From Fratercula arctica (Eukaryota; Chordata; Aves; Charadriiformes; Alcidae): a stretch of DNA of 64,000 nucleotides. The DNA lies in contig CANTUZ010000005.1 of the NCBI GenBank assembly GCA_947846985.1, positions 8,613,501 to 8,677,500 of the forward strand, written 5' to 3'. The first letter of the stretch is position 1; each line of letters opens with the position of its first letter. The notes beneath the pieces were generated by a model that was not told the DNA's origin, made no database searches, and worked only from the letters and a program-made list of their open reading frames with translations. Shown piece by piece: positions 35,173-47,483 of this stretch. The translations under genes and the position numbers were made by a program.

Positions 35173-38100
35173 CCAGTTACATGATGGTGGGAGACTAAAT
35201 ACTGAAAGTGAGCACTAGGTACCAAACAATGTTTTCCAGACTGTTATACCAATTGCCTTGATATTATGATACCTATGAATTTATGAATATTAATCAGTTC
35301 AAATCAATCTGTGAAGTATCTAACAAGTTCTCACAGAAACATAAAGATAGTACCCTAATAGTTGAAGTTACATTTATTGTTCATTTAATCTTACATGCTT
35401 CTTCAACAGTCTGTAGCAATATGAAAAACGCATTTTATTATTTGAGATCTCAGTTGTTCTATAAACAGGTTTCTAAGTTTAATTGAACCACTAATTTACA
35501 TATCAGAGATCCACATAGGAGAAGATAAAGTAAAAGCTATGGATAGTGCATTTTCCTCGTTTCAGTTACAGAACAAATGGAAGCATGATGATTTAAATTT
35601 CAGTAACCCCTGAAGCTATTTCAGCCACCAGTTTAAGAGTTCTTGCTTCATGTAGAAGAAATGAGATTTTCAGATGTTAAGTCACCTAGTCAAAGCTAGT
35701 TGTTTAGCATTTTTCCATAATCTACAGATGAGACCAGCACCTACCTGAGGCAATTCACACTGGGTTTAGGATAAACAAGACCTTTTGCATCATTACTTAT
35801 CTCTCTCTCCATTGAGAGCATAAACAGCTTCAACAACTAGCTTATATCAGGTACTTCATTGCTATTAGCAGAGACTAAAACCCAACCAGCCACTACAGCC
35901 TCTTAAACAAGGAGGACTGTAGCACAAATTTCAGTGCAAAAAAACTTTTGCATGTAAATTACGTATTTTGATTATAATGAAAACATTGGAATAACAAGAC
36001 ACATATGCCACACATTAAATACAGAGTTCACAATCATGACTGCCAATATCTCTCATTATCTAATAATGAGGAGCTTTTGCCTTTGAAGTATCCATGCAAG
36101 GTACATCTGTGCCTCATCCTTCATCTTCCCACCAGTTGAGCTTGACTGACACTATTCAAGTCCCCCACCCTCAGGAAACTCACAACAGGCTCCAATGCAT
36201 CTGGCAACACACCTTGACAAGGAGATCGCCATGCCTACAGATGTCTCAGCAACAAACAAACAAAAAAACCTCTTGAAGAGACAATAGGAAAGGCATAAGA
36301 ATACCCCTTCTCACATCAAAATTTTGACAGATTCATTCTTAGAGATGCAAGGCCGAGGGGAAAAACAAGTAGTTTTCTTTGGGTTAAAATGAAGTCAAGA
36401 AACAAGCACAAGAGAAACCTAGGCAGTATCTATAGGAAAACCCTGTGCTAAACAAAAACCCCCACCTTTATAAGAAAGATCTACCATAACAGCTAGACTT
36501 CTTCCACCATCTTAATCAAACTATTTCAATTAGAAATCCTTTCACTGACATTTGAAATGGCAAACACATCTATGGTGGCAGCCACAAGCCCGAAGACTGG
36601 AACCATGAAAATCCTGAACATCCCATTTAAGCAGTAACAGAGATAGAGGTCTTAACAAGTCTCACTGGAATTTTGGAACCATTGAGTCTGAGGACACTGA
36701 AGCCTTGTCAGCCAGCACTTATGGGCAGAGGTCTGCAAGCCTTATGCACCTTGGCTGAGCTGGGAACAAAGTCATGTTCCCTTACCTCTAGCAGGTAGCT
36801 TACCAAGGTTGGCACTGGGACCTGAGCTGAGGAGGACTGGCATGCTAAGCAGATCACTTAAACCTCCCAAGGCACATCCAATTCGTTATTGTATCCGTGA
36901 ACAAGGTGGCTGAAGAGAGGTGAAGAGGAGGAAGAAAGAAGTGATTTCCCAATGATAAATACGGAAGGAGAAATAACTCCCCAATGGGAGGAGGTATGGC
37001 ATTGCCAAATGCCTCCTTGTCTCTCTGCTAGGAAAAGCATACTTTTTCCACTGTGAATCTAGGATTGAAGATGCTAAGCATTAAAATGCTAAAAAAAGGA
37101 AGAGTTTGTGCAAACAGTAAGAGGAAATCAAGGGTATGTCAATAAAAGTAAATATACCAGCAAGGAAATTTACAGGGAAAGACAGAGCACGTTACATACA
37201 GAATAGCAAAGAAGCTGACATGAACTTCAAGAAACCATCGAGAAAAGATCAAAGTGTAAATAAGATCATAGGGGTCCTTTTTTATTTTTACAACTTGTTT
37301 TATGTGCCTTTTATGTGTGGAGGAAATAAATAAATAATCCTTCGTTTGAACTTTAATCAACTCACAGATTCCAGGAACAAAAGGGCTTATAGGTAGCAAT
37401 CCCTGTTGTTTCAGCAAGAGAAACAAGGGGTTCCATCCCCAGAGACCCCTACAGTAAAATGTGGGTTCATTCATCTACAAATAGTGTGGGTTTCATTGAC
37501 ATTGAGTGGTGCATTGACTCCCCATATAAAGGGATGTTTAATCTAGCAGACAAAGTAGAACAAATCAGGCATAATTTGAAAAACAAACCAGCAAGTATTT
37601 GTTTGGGTTTTTTTTTAAAAAAATAAGTACATAGTAATAGGATGGATTCTTTAATACACAAAAGCTGTAAAGTGACTGGTATCTTTCCAAGACAAGGATT
37701 GTACATCAATTAAACATTAAGACTTATATAGGAATCACTGGGCAAAATTCTGAGCACAGCCGCCTTTCTTGGTTTTCTGGTCTGAGAATTGAGCATCTGA
37801 GAATGATGAACAGTATCTTAAAGCTTCTTCACATGAAAGGCATCTTTATTCACAAACATACCATAACAATACGACATCATAAGCACGCTGTGTTGAGGCA
37901 GTCGCATACTCTATCCAAAATTATAGACTTAAATCTGAAATTGCTCTAAGCTATTTGTCACTGCCCTTCAACCAAGATATGATAACCATTTGAGAGCTCT
38001 TGATGAGCTTCTGCTCAGCGTGAAACAGGTCTGCCTAAGTGTGCAGACCTTAACATCAACATACCCAGCCCCGGCAAAGCCAGCTGCTGTTGGCAGGCAA

Positions 38101-38930
38101 TGGTGCTAACAATCCAGCACATAACATTGTGAGTCATGTAACATGACTTTGAGCAGATATACTTAAAAACAAGCCTGACGCTAATGGCTTGCAAGAATAG
38201 ACTTCTACTGTTTCCAGCATTGACAGGGCCGAATTGATATTAACAGTGGCAAAGTTTAAGGATTTCTCTAGTGAAAGTAAAACACCATAGGCGAAACCAT
38301 GATGCAAAATGAAGAGCAGTGATAGAAACTGAACAATGGTGAAACACTGGCAGAAAAGACATAACTTCGGATTAGACAAATTGCATTTTTGTTGAATTCA
38401 GCAAGAAGCTGCTTTCAAATATCTTAAAGCTTGTGTTTATTAGATTATTATTCCCCTCCCAACAATTTTTGTTCAGTGCACTTTGTTCATGATAATTGAG
38501 GTAGAAGTCTCACATGTGACAGTTTTCAGTTTGTCTGGGCTTTTTGTCAGCTGGAGTAACAAATCAGTATTTTGACCCAGCTACAATAAATATTCCTAGA
38601 CGCTTGATTCTGAAGAAGAATGCTGTATGAAACAGAACTACTGAAAAAAGTGATATTCAAAACTAGTTTATATAGGAAATTGGATATAACCCTGAATGCA
38701 ATTTCAAAAAAAGTTTTGGACAAATTTTTGTTGTTTGCCAGAAATTATTGCCACTGAAAAACACTCTCTCAGGAAGAAAAGAGAAATTTGTCACTAGCTT
38801 AAAGAGATTTTCAATAAAAAGCTCCAGGAATAGAGCCAGGTTCTACCAGCTGCTTTCAAAGCAGATGAATTTTCCACATATAACAAGAATGATTGCTAGC
38901 TAGCTTTTATGGATAATGGTGTTTTGATGA
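34461..38930. other. Non-coding, with a TG microsatellite
   Basis: No supportable exon or repeat family other than the dinucleotide array. This is presumed intergenic or first-intron sequence flanking the CpG island. Confidence 0.4.
35129..35168 (+). repeat. (TG)20 microsatellite
   Basis: Twenty uninterrupted TG units, preceded by ATA. Likely length-polymorphic and capable of Z-DNA. Confidence 0.95.
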
Positions 38931-39367
38931 TGCCAGAGCAATTTGATTCAAATTTTAATTCTTTAATGGGTCCATTAAATCCATTTTTTCCAGTAGTCAT
39001 ACTTGAGCATAGGTCAGATTGGCAGTAGATTCTACCAGACTTCCTTGGAGCCAGACTATTTTGCTGATATAACAATGAAGTCCAGATAAAGGAAAGACAC
39101 CTACCTACAAAAAAAAATTGAAATTTACACAGAAGCTGCAGTCTGACCAACCTCGTGAGTGTATTGACAACGAATCTGTAGTTTAAAGACCTCTCTGCAT
39201 GAGTTTTGAGCTACAGAACAGGGAGTACTGTTAGAACTACCCTGTAAATTCATGTTGCCATCAAAGTGTAAAAAAGTATTATACTTATCATGAAAGTGTA
39301 AATCATTTGCCACTTTTGTAAAAGCACTATCCAGAAGGGACACACAAGAAAACGCTATGTTTTTCAA
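38930..39367 (-). other. Coding-like segment, two frames offset
   Basis: On the minus strand a good acceptor (TTGTGTGTCCCTTCTGGATAG, near 39331) opens a frame reading AFTKVANDLHFHDKY and later REVFKLQIRCQYTHEV, which stops near 39125. About 20 nt later, after a T-rich GTAG at about 39105, another frame reads PLSGLHCYISKIVWLQGS and ends at a donor-like CAA|GTATGA. The gap is too short for an intron. Either one of the two is real, or both are remnants of one decayed, frameshifted coding sequence. Confidence 0.25.
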
Positions 39368-41212
39368 AGCTAGACATGTTCATTTGGATACAAAATTCAA
39401 TTTAATTAACAAAGTAATAAAATACGACTACCTGTTCAGACAACGAATAAAGAGATTTTGTACATGTTGTTTTCACCAAAAAAATATGCTAGCTATGTAA
39501 GGAATGAGCTAAGATAACATGGCAGGAGATAAATCAGCTGCTCTCTCACTCAAAGACACATTAATAGAAGCTAAGCCCATTATGTTCATTAACTACCTAT
39601 GGAGTAGAAATGCCAGCATAAGCTTGTACCAGGGCTCTAGTTCTATTGTCACTTGTCCTCTGAGAATTATTCCTTCACATCAGTGTTATGACTGCATCTC
39701 AGATGCCTGAGCACAGCAAGTCCTGCATCTCTACCTGGCAAGTGTCCAACTGCACAAGGGATACGGCTACCACTCTGACGTGGGAAGGGCCCTTTGTATT
39801 GATCCCCTGTGGTAGCCTTAGTGGTCACCGATCAAAGCTGTAAAAACCCGATTCTTCTGAGTAAAAGCCTAAAATCATTTAATTCTGAACAATCTAACAG
39901 ATGAATTAAAAGTGGTCATTTACTTACTCTTTTCATAATAGGTCTGGATTGATTCTCAGAGTAATTTCCCTAGTTACTTTTCATTAATAAAGTAGTACTT
40001 TCCATATGCCTTTGTCATCTTCACGTAACTGAAGAACAAATGTATGCAAGCTAAAGATGCAAAATAAAACAGCAATCAACTCTCAGTAATCATTTGGGTG
40101 CATCTACATTAGCATGTCAGTTTATATCTAGAGAAGGACCTTTGAGGCAGATCTCCCAGCCATCCCTGTTTCCTACATTTCATTTCACCCCACCATCTTG
40201 GAACATAGAACTGGATTCCTTTTGCATGAAGCAAAGCAGAACACTGCACTGCAGCAACACATCTGATGTTCTCCGATCACAAATAAGGCATTTAGTCTAC
40301 AGACCACACAGGAGCTAATCAAGTAAAACCTACCAAATTGCATGTAAAGTGTTTGCAGGACCATAAGCATTCACTCCTTTGCTCTCTAGAGCTACTGTAT
40401 CACAGTGTTTGCTGGTCAAAGACACTGTCTGAAACTCCTGGCATTTCTTTGACATTATTTGCCTTAAAATATTTAGTTCACTCAAAGTACTATAGTACTG
40501 TATAAAAAAAATACAGTATAAAGGGACTTCTTGTTTATAAGATAGACATAGTCCATTGTTGTTCATAGTCTTAGGTAAAATTTGCTGAAGTATCTCAGTT
40601 ACATGAAGTCTAACATTCCTTAAATCTATCAGATATTTAGCAAATTTTAAGTTCCATACTTTGTATTTTAGCCTCTGAGCAACTATTTCTCTTTCATATT
40701 AAAGAACTTCACAATATTCTTTTCAGCAAAAGAACTGAAGCAACACAAGGCCAACACAAAATTCAGAGTTTTCTCTATGAACTCTGTGCTTCATATATCA
40801 GCATATAAATGCTGACACCTTTAAAGGAGAACATATGAAGCATAGTCCTCTTTTCTGAGACTGGGAACAAGTTTTCCTGTCACAATAAATTTGGTTTTGA
40901 CAAAAAGTGTCTTTGCCCTGTGCAACCTGTGGATGGAGGAGAGTGGCAGGTGGCCAGCACCACAACATGCTCAAAAAGAACAGTGTGAATACAACTTAAG
41001 GACACAATCCTTTCAAAACACCTAAGCAATGAGGACAGAAGTTCTTAATGCCTGGCACAGCTGAAAGGATTTTCCTTAGATACAATCCTTTAACCCTTAT
41101 GGGTAAAGGGCAATGAAGATGAATCACAGACTTGGATCACAGCAAACAGGTCTTAGAGAAAGTAAGAATTTGTACTTCATGACCTACTGTTAAAAAGTTA
41201 AAATAAACTCAC
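39368..41212. other. Non-coding
   Basis: No named repeat or convincing exon. A 42-nt minus-strand segment near 39928-39969 has usable splice signals but is too short to judge. Confidence 0.4.
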
Positions 41213-41263
41213 CGATTTGATAAATTGAATGTTAATTGGAAGATATCTTTTTGAATCTTTATC
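41213..41263 (-). CDS. Short exon candidate, minus strand
   Basis: A 51-nt segment between CTTCGGTACTTAG and AAATCG|GTGAGTT. It fits after 44726-44852 through a split Trp codon, reading IKIQKDIFQLTFNLSN. A second frame (DKDSKRYLPINIQFIKS) is open too, so the frame rests only on the phase argument. Confidence 0.3.
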
Positions 41264-41408
41264 CTAAGTACCGAAGGGAATGCATTGCTACAGTTTCCTA
41301 CATCAGGATAAACAAAGCAATGGATATAAGAATAAGTAAAGAAAGGAGAGGAATTAATGAGCGTAGTCACAGAGATGACATTAAAAAAAAATATGCATAT
41401 ATATAAGG

Positions 41409-41776
41409 TCAAACGCTTTTAGAGAAGTCTTTCCTTTCCAAAAGGCTGAGTGCATGGTCATTGACTTCTTTGAAGACGAAGAACAGGCTACTGATATTGC
41501 CCTCAAGTATTACTACTATGCCTTTAGATGCCGTGGTGCAGCCAAACTAAGGATCCCTGAAGAACAGTGGGAAGGTCATGCCAGTTGCCAAACATGAAGC
41601 TAACGGGTGATGCTACTGGACAATACACATGGCCCACACCAGTTCCACTTCCAGCAACACTAAACCAACTGTTAAAAAGTCTCACAGTAGGTGTTACACC
41701 AAGAGCCAGTGGGCAGCACGTTTCCTATATTACAGCCAAAACAACTTTTCACCCAGTTGAAGAGAAACAGAGATAG
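41409..41776 (+). pseudogene. Frameshifted coding-like remnant, plus strand
   Basis: One plus-strand frame (41409-41597) reads ECMVIDFFEDEEQATDIALK and then YYYYAFRCRGAAKLRIPEEQ before a TGA. An overlapping frame (41567-41776) continues with MKLTGDATGQYTWPTPVPLP and ends FHPVEEKQR. Both halves have coding-like composition, unlike their AT-rich surroundings. A single frameshift near 41570-41600 would join them, as in a retrocopy of a cellular gene; a terminal exon with a sequencing error is the alternative. I do not recognise the parent, and no clear poly(A) tail or target-site duplication is visible. Confidence 0.35.
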
Positions 41777-43255
41777 ATAACTCAAAAAACTGAGGGAATG
41801 AAAAAAAGATGAACCTGTGTTTTACTGCACTTTGCAGAACAAAGGCAAAGATCAGCTCTTAAAAAACTAGATGGAAAGTCAAATACAACTATGTCATTGC
41901 TACAATGATCTATATATAGAGAGCTCTATAACCTTTATCATTTAAGCTGATTCTTTTAAGAGAGGGGAAACAAATATTTGTTTGTTCCCACTGATTTAAA
42001 CTTTCCTTTCTACATCTCTATTTTCCTTTCATATTACAGCATGTGTTAAGAACTAAAGTTAGATAAAAGTGAATCCATTTACTGCTAGACAGATCTTAAT
42101 CTGTTCAGAAAATATTTAGACTATTTTCTATATTTTTAATGACTACATGGTACAAGAACAACAAAAATCCAGATATTTTCAGTGTCTGTTTTGATTCAGA
42201 AGAAAAGTTAAATGCTTAATGGAATCTTTCAAACATCCCTAATCCAAAGCATGACTATGTGTTTAATCCCATTCTTACAAAACAAATTGGTTTAAAGTAA
42301 AACTTGTTTAAGGGCCAGATTGGAATAGTTCTCTGAAAAATGTCTGTATGTAAATCACAACTAAAGACCAAAGTCTTAGAATTCATGGTTTAGGGTTTTT
42401 TTTTTTTTTAAAGAAATATTAACTTCAATCAGTTCAAGTAAACCAGTTCACTCAGTTTTTACGAGCCAATAGAGAAACTGGCACCTATAGCTTCCAGTTC
42501 TGATGGACCTTTATTCAACCCAGTGCTGTGAGCACACTGAGGTTACCTAGAAGTGGTGCAAGAGAAAGTTTCCGTACTTGTTGCAATACAACTCCTAACA
42601 GATACACAGACCACTCATAAAGTTTATCTCTAAAGTTATCACTAAAGTATAAAGTGAGAATTCAAGCCTGAAGAGCAGTTTACAAACTGGGAAGTATGAA
42701 AATTGGATACAGGGAATTTCTTATTTGTTGTTTTAAATAAGTACATACCACACACAAATATACATACACTCACATTTATATGTGCATATCGGTGCTTGAT
42801 CTTAGCAATAAAAAAATTAGAAAAACTGAACTCTACTTTTAACTGAAAGTCCAGATTCTTGCAGCTATATGCTCCAAGTTGAACTTTTCACCTGTAATCC
42901 ATGAGGAGAATCAGGCCATGGGTGAGAAACACTAATCAAAATGTATAGTCAATGCATAATTCCATCAATGAAATAATGCCACCTCTTGATGAAAAATGGC
43001 AGATAACCAGTACAAAGCCTGCTACACAAACAGCTACAAAAATTTGGTACTATACTCTCAGGTGACACCTGTGTGTTTGGAATTCATCTAAAACAGCAGA
43101 ATACACTGAAATGTGTCATTTTTATAATTTCAGTATGTATGCAGCTAGAACTATCTTTTAATGTCATACAAAAGAAAATACTTTGCATGCAAATCAGAGC
43201 TAAACAACCTTAGTCTACAAAACAGGAACTATATTCCCTGTAGACATATGACTCA
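41777..43255. other. Non-coding
   Basis: AT-rich, with a T/A homopolymer near 42398. No feature could be supported. Confidence 0.45.
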
Positions 43256-43680
43256 TGGCCTGGATGAGCATATGATCTGCTGGATCAAGCACTGGCTGGG
43301 TGGACGGTCACAAAGAGAGGTGGTCAATGGAGTTAAATCCAGCTGGCGGCCAGTCATAGGTGGTGTCCCTCAGGGCTCAGTGTTGGGACCATTTCTGTTT
43401 AACATCTTTATTGATGATCTTGATAAGGACATAGAGCTTATCATTAGCAAGTTTGCAGATGACACCCAGTTAAGTGGAAGTGTTGATCTGCATGAGGATA
43501 GTGCTCAGACACTGGAATAGGCTGCCCAGGGAGGTGGTGGAGTCACCATCCCTGAACGTGTTCAAGAGTTGTTTAGATGTGGTGTTAGGGGATATGGTGT
43601 AGAGGAGAACTTTGTAGAGTGGGGTTGATGGTTGGACTCAATGATCCCAAGGGTCTTTTCCAACCTAAATGATTCAATGA
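43256..43680 (+). mobile_element. CR1 LINE with internal deletion, plus strand
   Basis: Starts in the CR1 reverse-transcriptase domain, with [20 protein letters not shown] and the catalytic-site signature SKFADDTQ. At about 43510-43518 it jumps directly to the far 3' end of the element (AGGCTGCCCAGGGAGGTGG), finishing with TCTTTTCCAACCTAAATGAT. Several hundred bp between these parts, present in the copy at 15.1-16.1 kb, are missing. The catalytic region is open but the element cannot be functional. Confidence 0.93.
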
Positions 43681-44725
43681 CATAATATCTTGGAATTCCG
43701 CAGAAATAAGCACTGGCACTTAATAATCTAACCTGTGAGTGCAAGCACAGAAGGATTAAAGCAGACTGTGCTGCACAGCACTTATGACAAGAATGCATTG
43801 TGTGTTGTGCTCTTCATTCATCTCAAATCTTTTTTTTTTTAAGCCACAATATGCTTCTTTACCTACAGCATGGTTTAGTTATATATGATTTAATTAAGAG
43901 TCAGTCTGCACATATACAATGCTTGATTCAATGACAATTTAAGATGGACAGCCAGACGCGTCAGCATTGTGGAAGTGGTTAGACAAGTATTTACTGGGTA
44001 CTGGAGGAGAGTGGGGGGAATGCACAATAAGACAATCTGTCTACCTTGCATCTATTTTGCAATCTAATAAGAAATAACCATGAACCAGAGAACAATGAAA
44101 TAAAAAGCAGCCATAAATCAGAGGTCAAAATTGTACCAAAACCAATAAATAAGCATCTCACTTAGGAACTCAGCTCTATGTGCAACCACTTTTCCTCTCT
44201 CACGCCCCCCCCCTTTTTTTTTTTTTTTTTTAATTAAACAGTTGACCCTGTGAGTTTTTAACCACTTGTAGAGTCCTTAAATGGGACTTGTAAGGAAGTG
44301 TTCTTAATTTCTATGGAGGCAGTGAAAAAATTCTCATCAGGAAAGAGCGTTGACAAAAAACACGTTAAGCCTTATTGTTACAACACACAAGTCCGTTGGA
44401 AAAGATTTACAACTGAAATATATTTGAAGTATAGTTCTGATTGAACATGAGCATATACACGATGTTTCAAAGAAAAGCTATTCAAGCCCTATTCCTGCTC
44501 ATACTAAAGTCAGTAGCAGAGTTCTATCATGATCTATGAATAAGTTAGCAAGTGTAGTGCTGATGTTTGTGTGGAATATATTTGATTCCATCTGGGCTTC
44601 TTATGCATAATGTGAAAATATATTTGAGTATATTACACCGTATCCATCATAAGTACCACAAAAGAGTACAGTTCTAAAATAAAAATCAGAAATGTTGCTT
44701 GACATGATCAACAAGAACAACCCAC
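43681..44725. other. Non-coding, C-T homopolymer tract
   Basis: Holds the C9-T18 tract at 44205-44231; nothing else recognised. Confidence 0.45.
44205..44231 (+). repeat. Poly(C)9-poly(T)18 tract
   Basis: Nine C followed by eighteen T. On the minus strand this is A18-G9, the same A-then-G order as the tracts at 19.3 and 33.8 kb. Confidence 0.9.
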
Positions 44726-44852
44726 CAAGTCTTCTGAAGACTAAAATGGTTCATGGAAACAAGAAAGGGAAGAAAAAGTTTCTGCCTGAAGTTCTGTTGA
44801 AAGTTAGTCTCCTTATGCAGTTTTGAGATTAAAACTACAACAAGTTCTCCTC
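44726..44852 (-). CDS. Probable exon of an unidentified minus-strand gene
   Basis: Acceptor TCTTTTATTGGTCAG and donor ACTTG|GTGGGTTG frame 127 nt. Entering in phase 1, it encodes GELVVVLISKLHKETNFQQN followed by FRQKLFLPFLVSMNHFS, a convincing pair of amphipathic helices. Entry phase matches the exit of 46287-46340 and exit phase 2 matches 41213-41263. The helical pattern is compatible with an alpha-solenoid protein. No gene name can be given. Confidence 0.5.
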
Positions 44853-45415
44853 CTGACCAATAAAAGAGCTTTTGACAGAAAGTATTCAAGTTTTCATAAG
44901 AATGTTAATTCTGTACTCAGCCCCGGTGTAACAGAGGTACACTAAAAACAACTGTCATCCCAAATTTAAAGAAGAACTGGAGGCTTTTTCTTTCCCCTCC
45001 AAAAAAGGGACTTACACAAGATGGCAGTTATCTTTGCGACAGATTCCTAAGATTCCAATATATTCTAACAAGAAAGTATTGCTCTTAAAATGTAATAAAA
45101 AGAAATTATTTTCAGTAACAAATTGATGTACTTCAAGTTAGGAAAAACATTTCCTTACCTCTCAAAATCACATAATTCATTAGACAAGAAAAATATCTAG
45201 GTAGTGCTAAAAATGTATTCTTTCAAGTATTTAGGAACAATGCCAAAGCTTGAGAAAGCCAAAAAATTCAACTGACATGACTGACAATTATGGACTGAAA
45301 ATATACACATGTGGTATACAATAATATGCCTGCCTACACGACATTTCCAGCACACAAAGAGGTGGAACAGGCTTACTTTCACCCTACTATGACTTACCTG
45401 AAAAATGATACTGCT

Positions 45416-45489
45416 TTAAGCAAATGGAATACCCAAAATATCTAAAGCTGCCTCAAGAGTTCCAGAATTTCCAACAGTAGCATAAAAAC
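45416..45489 (-). CDS. Alternative terminal exon candidate, minus strand
   Basis: After a T/G-rich acceptor (GTTTTGTTGTTTTGGAG), a phase-1 reading gives FYATVGNSGTLEAALDILGI and three more residues, then TAA. It would follow 46287-46340 in phase as an alternative C-terminus. A perfect donor (TTTTCAG|GTAAGTCA, 45400) lies after the stop, which is odd for a last exon and suggests either a poison-type alternative exon or chance. Confidence 0.25.
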
Positions 45490-46286
45490 CTCCAAAACAA
45501 CAAAACACAAGCTCAAACTTTTCATTTAGTCTCCAGCAGCACCTAGAGCCCCACCTACAGAAATCATCCAGAAGTACTGCAATTCCTAAGGCAACAGGTG
45601 CCCTGATTCTTGCCTGGTTAGATTACAAGACATTGGGAACAGCTGCAGAAAGCCAAAAGATTTGCATAGTATAAACCTGAATATTGCAAGATCAAAACTT
45701 ATTTTCTTACTTATCAATTCAGGAAAACATAGAAGTTAACTACATGTGTCTATATTGATAGGCAAGTATTTTAGCTTCAGCCAGCAGTTCATTCTGAATG
45801 TCTCTGAAGAACAAAGTGGGATTATGGATTGGGTTTAGTTGCAACAAATATCCAAAAAGGAAAGTATAAGTCTAATTCCCAGTCTGTACTGCTATGTAGG
45901 TACCATGTTCAATCACTTCACAAGCACACAGACTAAAGCATAACAAGATATTTAACTTGCAACATGTGCAAGCTCCAGTCCTCAAAGCTAGCTGTTACCA
46001 GGCTAGCCCTCACAGGCACCATCACAGATTTTCTTATTCTCACTAAAGTTTCTTACATCCAGAACATGGAAAAAAACAAAACCCAATTGTGATTGATTTT
46101 AACTTTGAGAAACACCTCACATTATATTTCACTCCCTATTACAGCTTGGATAGGGCATCATGGTCAGAAATAAAGAAGTTCTCTTCATTTTCTGAATGTT
46201 CGATATTAAACATCAGTCTTTGTAATATCTTCCCGCTGATGTACAACCAAACTATGCATTCTTTCTAGAGATTTTGCCAGAAATAC

Positions 46287-46340
46287 CTGTCAAATAACAC
46301 CAGCACAATTTGGCCTGCATAAGACTTCTTGTTTTCTTCT
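46287..46340 (-). CDS. Short exon candidate, minus strand
   Basis: A 54-nt segment with a strong acceptor (TATTTTTTACTACTTTGCCAG) and donor GACAG|GTATTTC. In the phase left by 46695-46880 it reads KKTRSLMQAKLCWCYLT. Exit phase 1 fits 44726-44852. Another frame (EENKKSYAGQIVLVLFD) is also open and looks at least as protein-like, so the frame is uncertain. Confidence 0.4.
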
Positions 46341-46694
46341 CTGGCAAAGTAGTAAAAAATATGAAGTTTTTTTCCAAAACGAAGTCTGAAATTACCACAG
46401 TTTATAGTATTGCAGAATGCCATAATACAAAAAGGAAAAACTCTGCATTTAGAACTAGGCTTTCCTGGAAAAAGTATGGCAAGTTGATTTGTTGAGTGAT
46501 AACAATGAAGTCTATGTGTTTCCTGTAGATGTGTGACAGACCCAGTACTCAGTGAACAGCTTGCTATAGGAAACAATAAGCAACTGAAACCTGCATATTC
46601 ACCCACTTTCCTTCTGGGAAAGAAGGAAGAAAGGAAGAAGATACCAGCTACACTGTTAGTGTAACAGAATTCAAGAAACAAGATTTAGACTTAC

Positions 46695-46880
46695 CGTTAT
46701 TATAGCAATGAAACTGCTGAAAGAAGTAAGGAGACACCAAGTTGAAAAGAGTTAAGTCAGCAAGTTCCAAATGTGTTTCTAAGCTGTTCATAAAGTTGAC
46801 CCAAACCCAAAGTTTGGGTCCTGTTCTCTTCATTTGAGCTTGGTAGACCGCATAACTGGTACCAAACATTCTTCTAGGTA
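46695..46880 (-). CDS. Probable 186-nt exon, minus-strand gene
   Basis: Acceptor AATGTTTGTTTCACAG and donor AATAACG|GTAAGTC enclose 186 nt open in phase 1. The reading includes FGTSYAVYQAQMKRTGPKLW and then FMNSLETHLELADLTLFNLV. It receives the split codon from 47484-47737. The length is a multiple of three. Helix-rich composition is consistent with its neighbours. No family recognised. Confidence 0.55.
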
Positions 46881-47483
46881 CTGTGAAACAAACATTGCTG
46901 TGTCAAAGTCATCCTGAATTATTTTAGTTCTCACATGGCTATCCACTAGGTCAAAGTGGATATCCATATCCACATTTAAAGCAGATATGCTACTGATCAT
47001 AATTTCCTAGAATACTTGTCTATTAAAGTAAGATTGAGTATAGCTTAGAACAGACTTACACATTAAAGTATATTTTCACAGTTCTATCCTTTTCTCATGA
47101 CTACCGTAGATCTTCAAGCAATTCTGTTAAGGTTTTTAATGTTCCAGAAAAGTCTGCTAGGAAGTGGTGTTTAGTTTCATGAAGTTTAACTCTCAAAAAA
47201 CAAAAGGAGTTTAGGTGCATATATGTTCTGCTTACTGACTTTCAAAACTAATGGGTGAAATGAATTGACAATTCCTACTTATTTTAACAACTTTGGTTTA
47301 GGTTAAAGACTGTTACAAACCAACACTAAGCCCTTCCCCCAAACAATAAGAAACACACTCTATGGAACAAATACATTTCAGAATTCATAGAGATATATAC
47401 AATGTTACTGAACAGAAGCCTAGATTTTTTTAAAATCAAGAGAGTAGACCACAAAAACCCCCAAAACAACTCTTGAAACATAC

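Noticed and set aside
39928..39969. 42-nt minus-strand segment with splice-like edges
   Set aside because: In the phase expected from 41213-41263 it meets a stop. Its open frame is too short, and the acceptor lacks a pyrimidine tract.
45041..45220. Two further short exon-like segments (about 31 and 38 nt)
   Set aside because: Splice signals are fair, but the frames conflict with each other and with the better chain 46287-44852.
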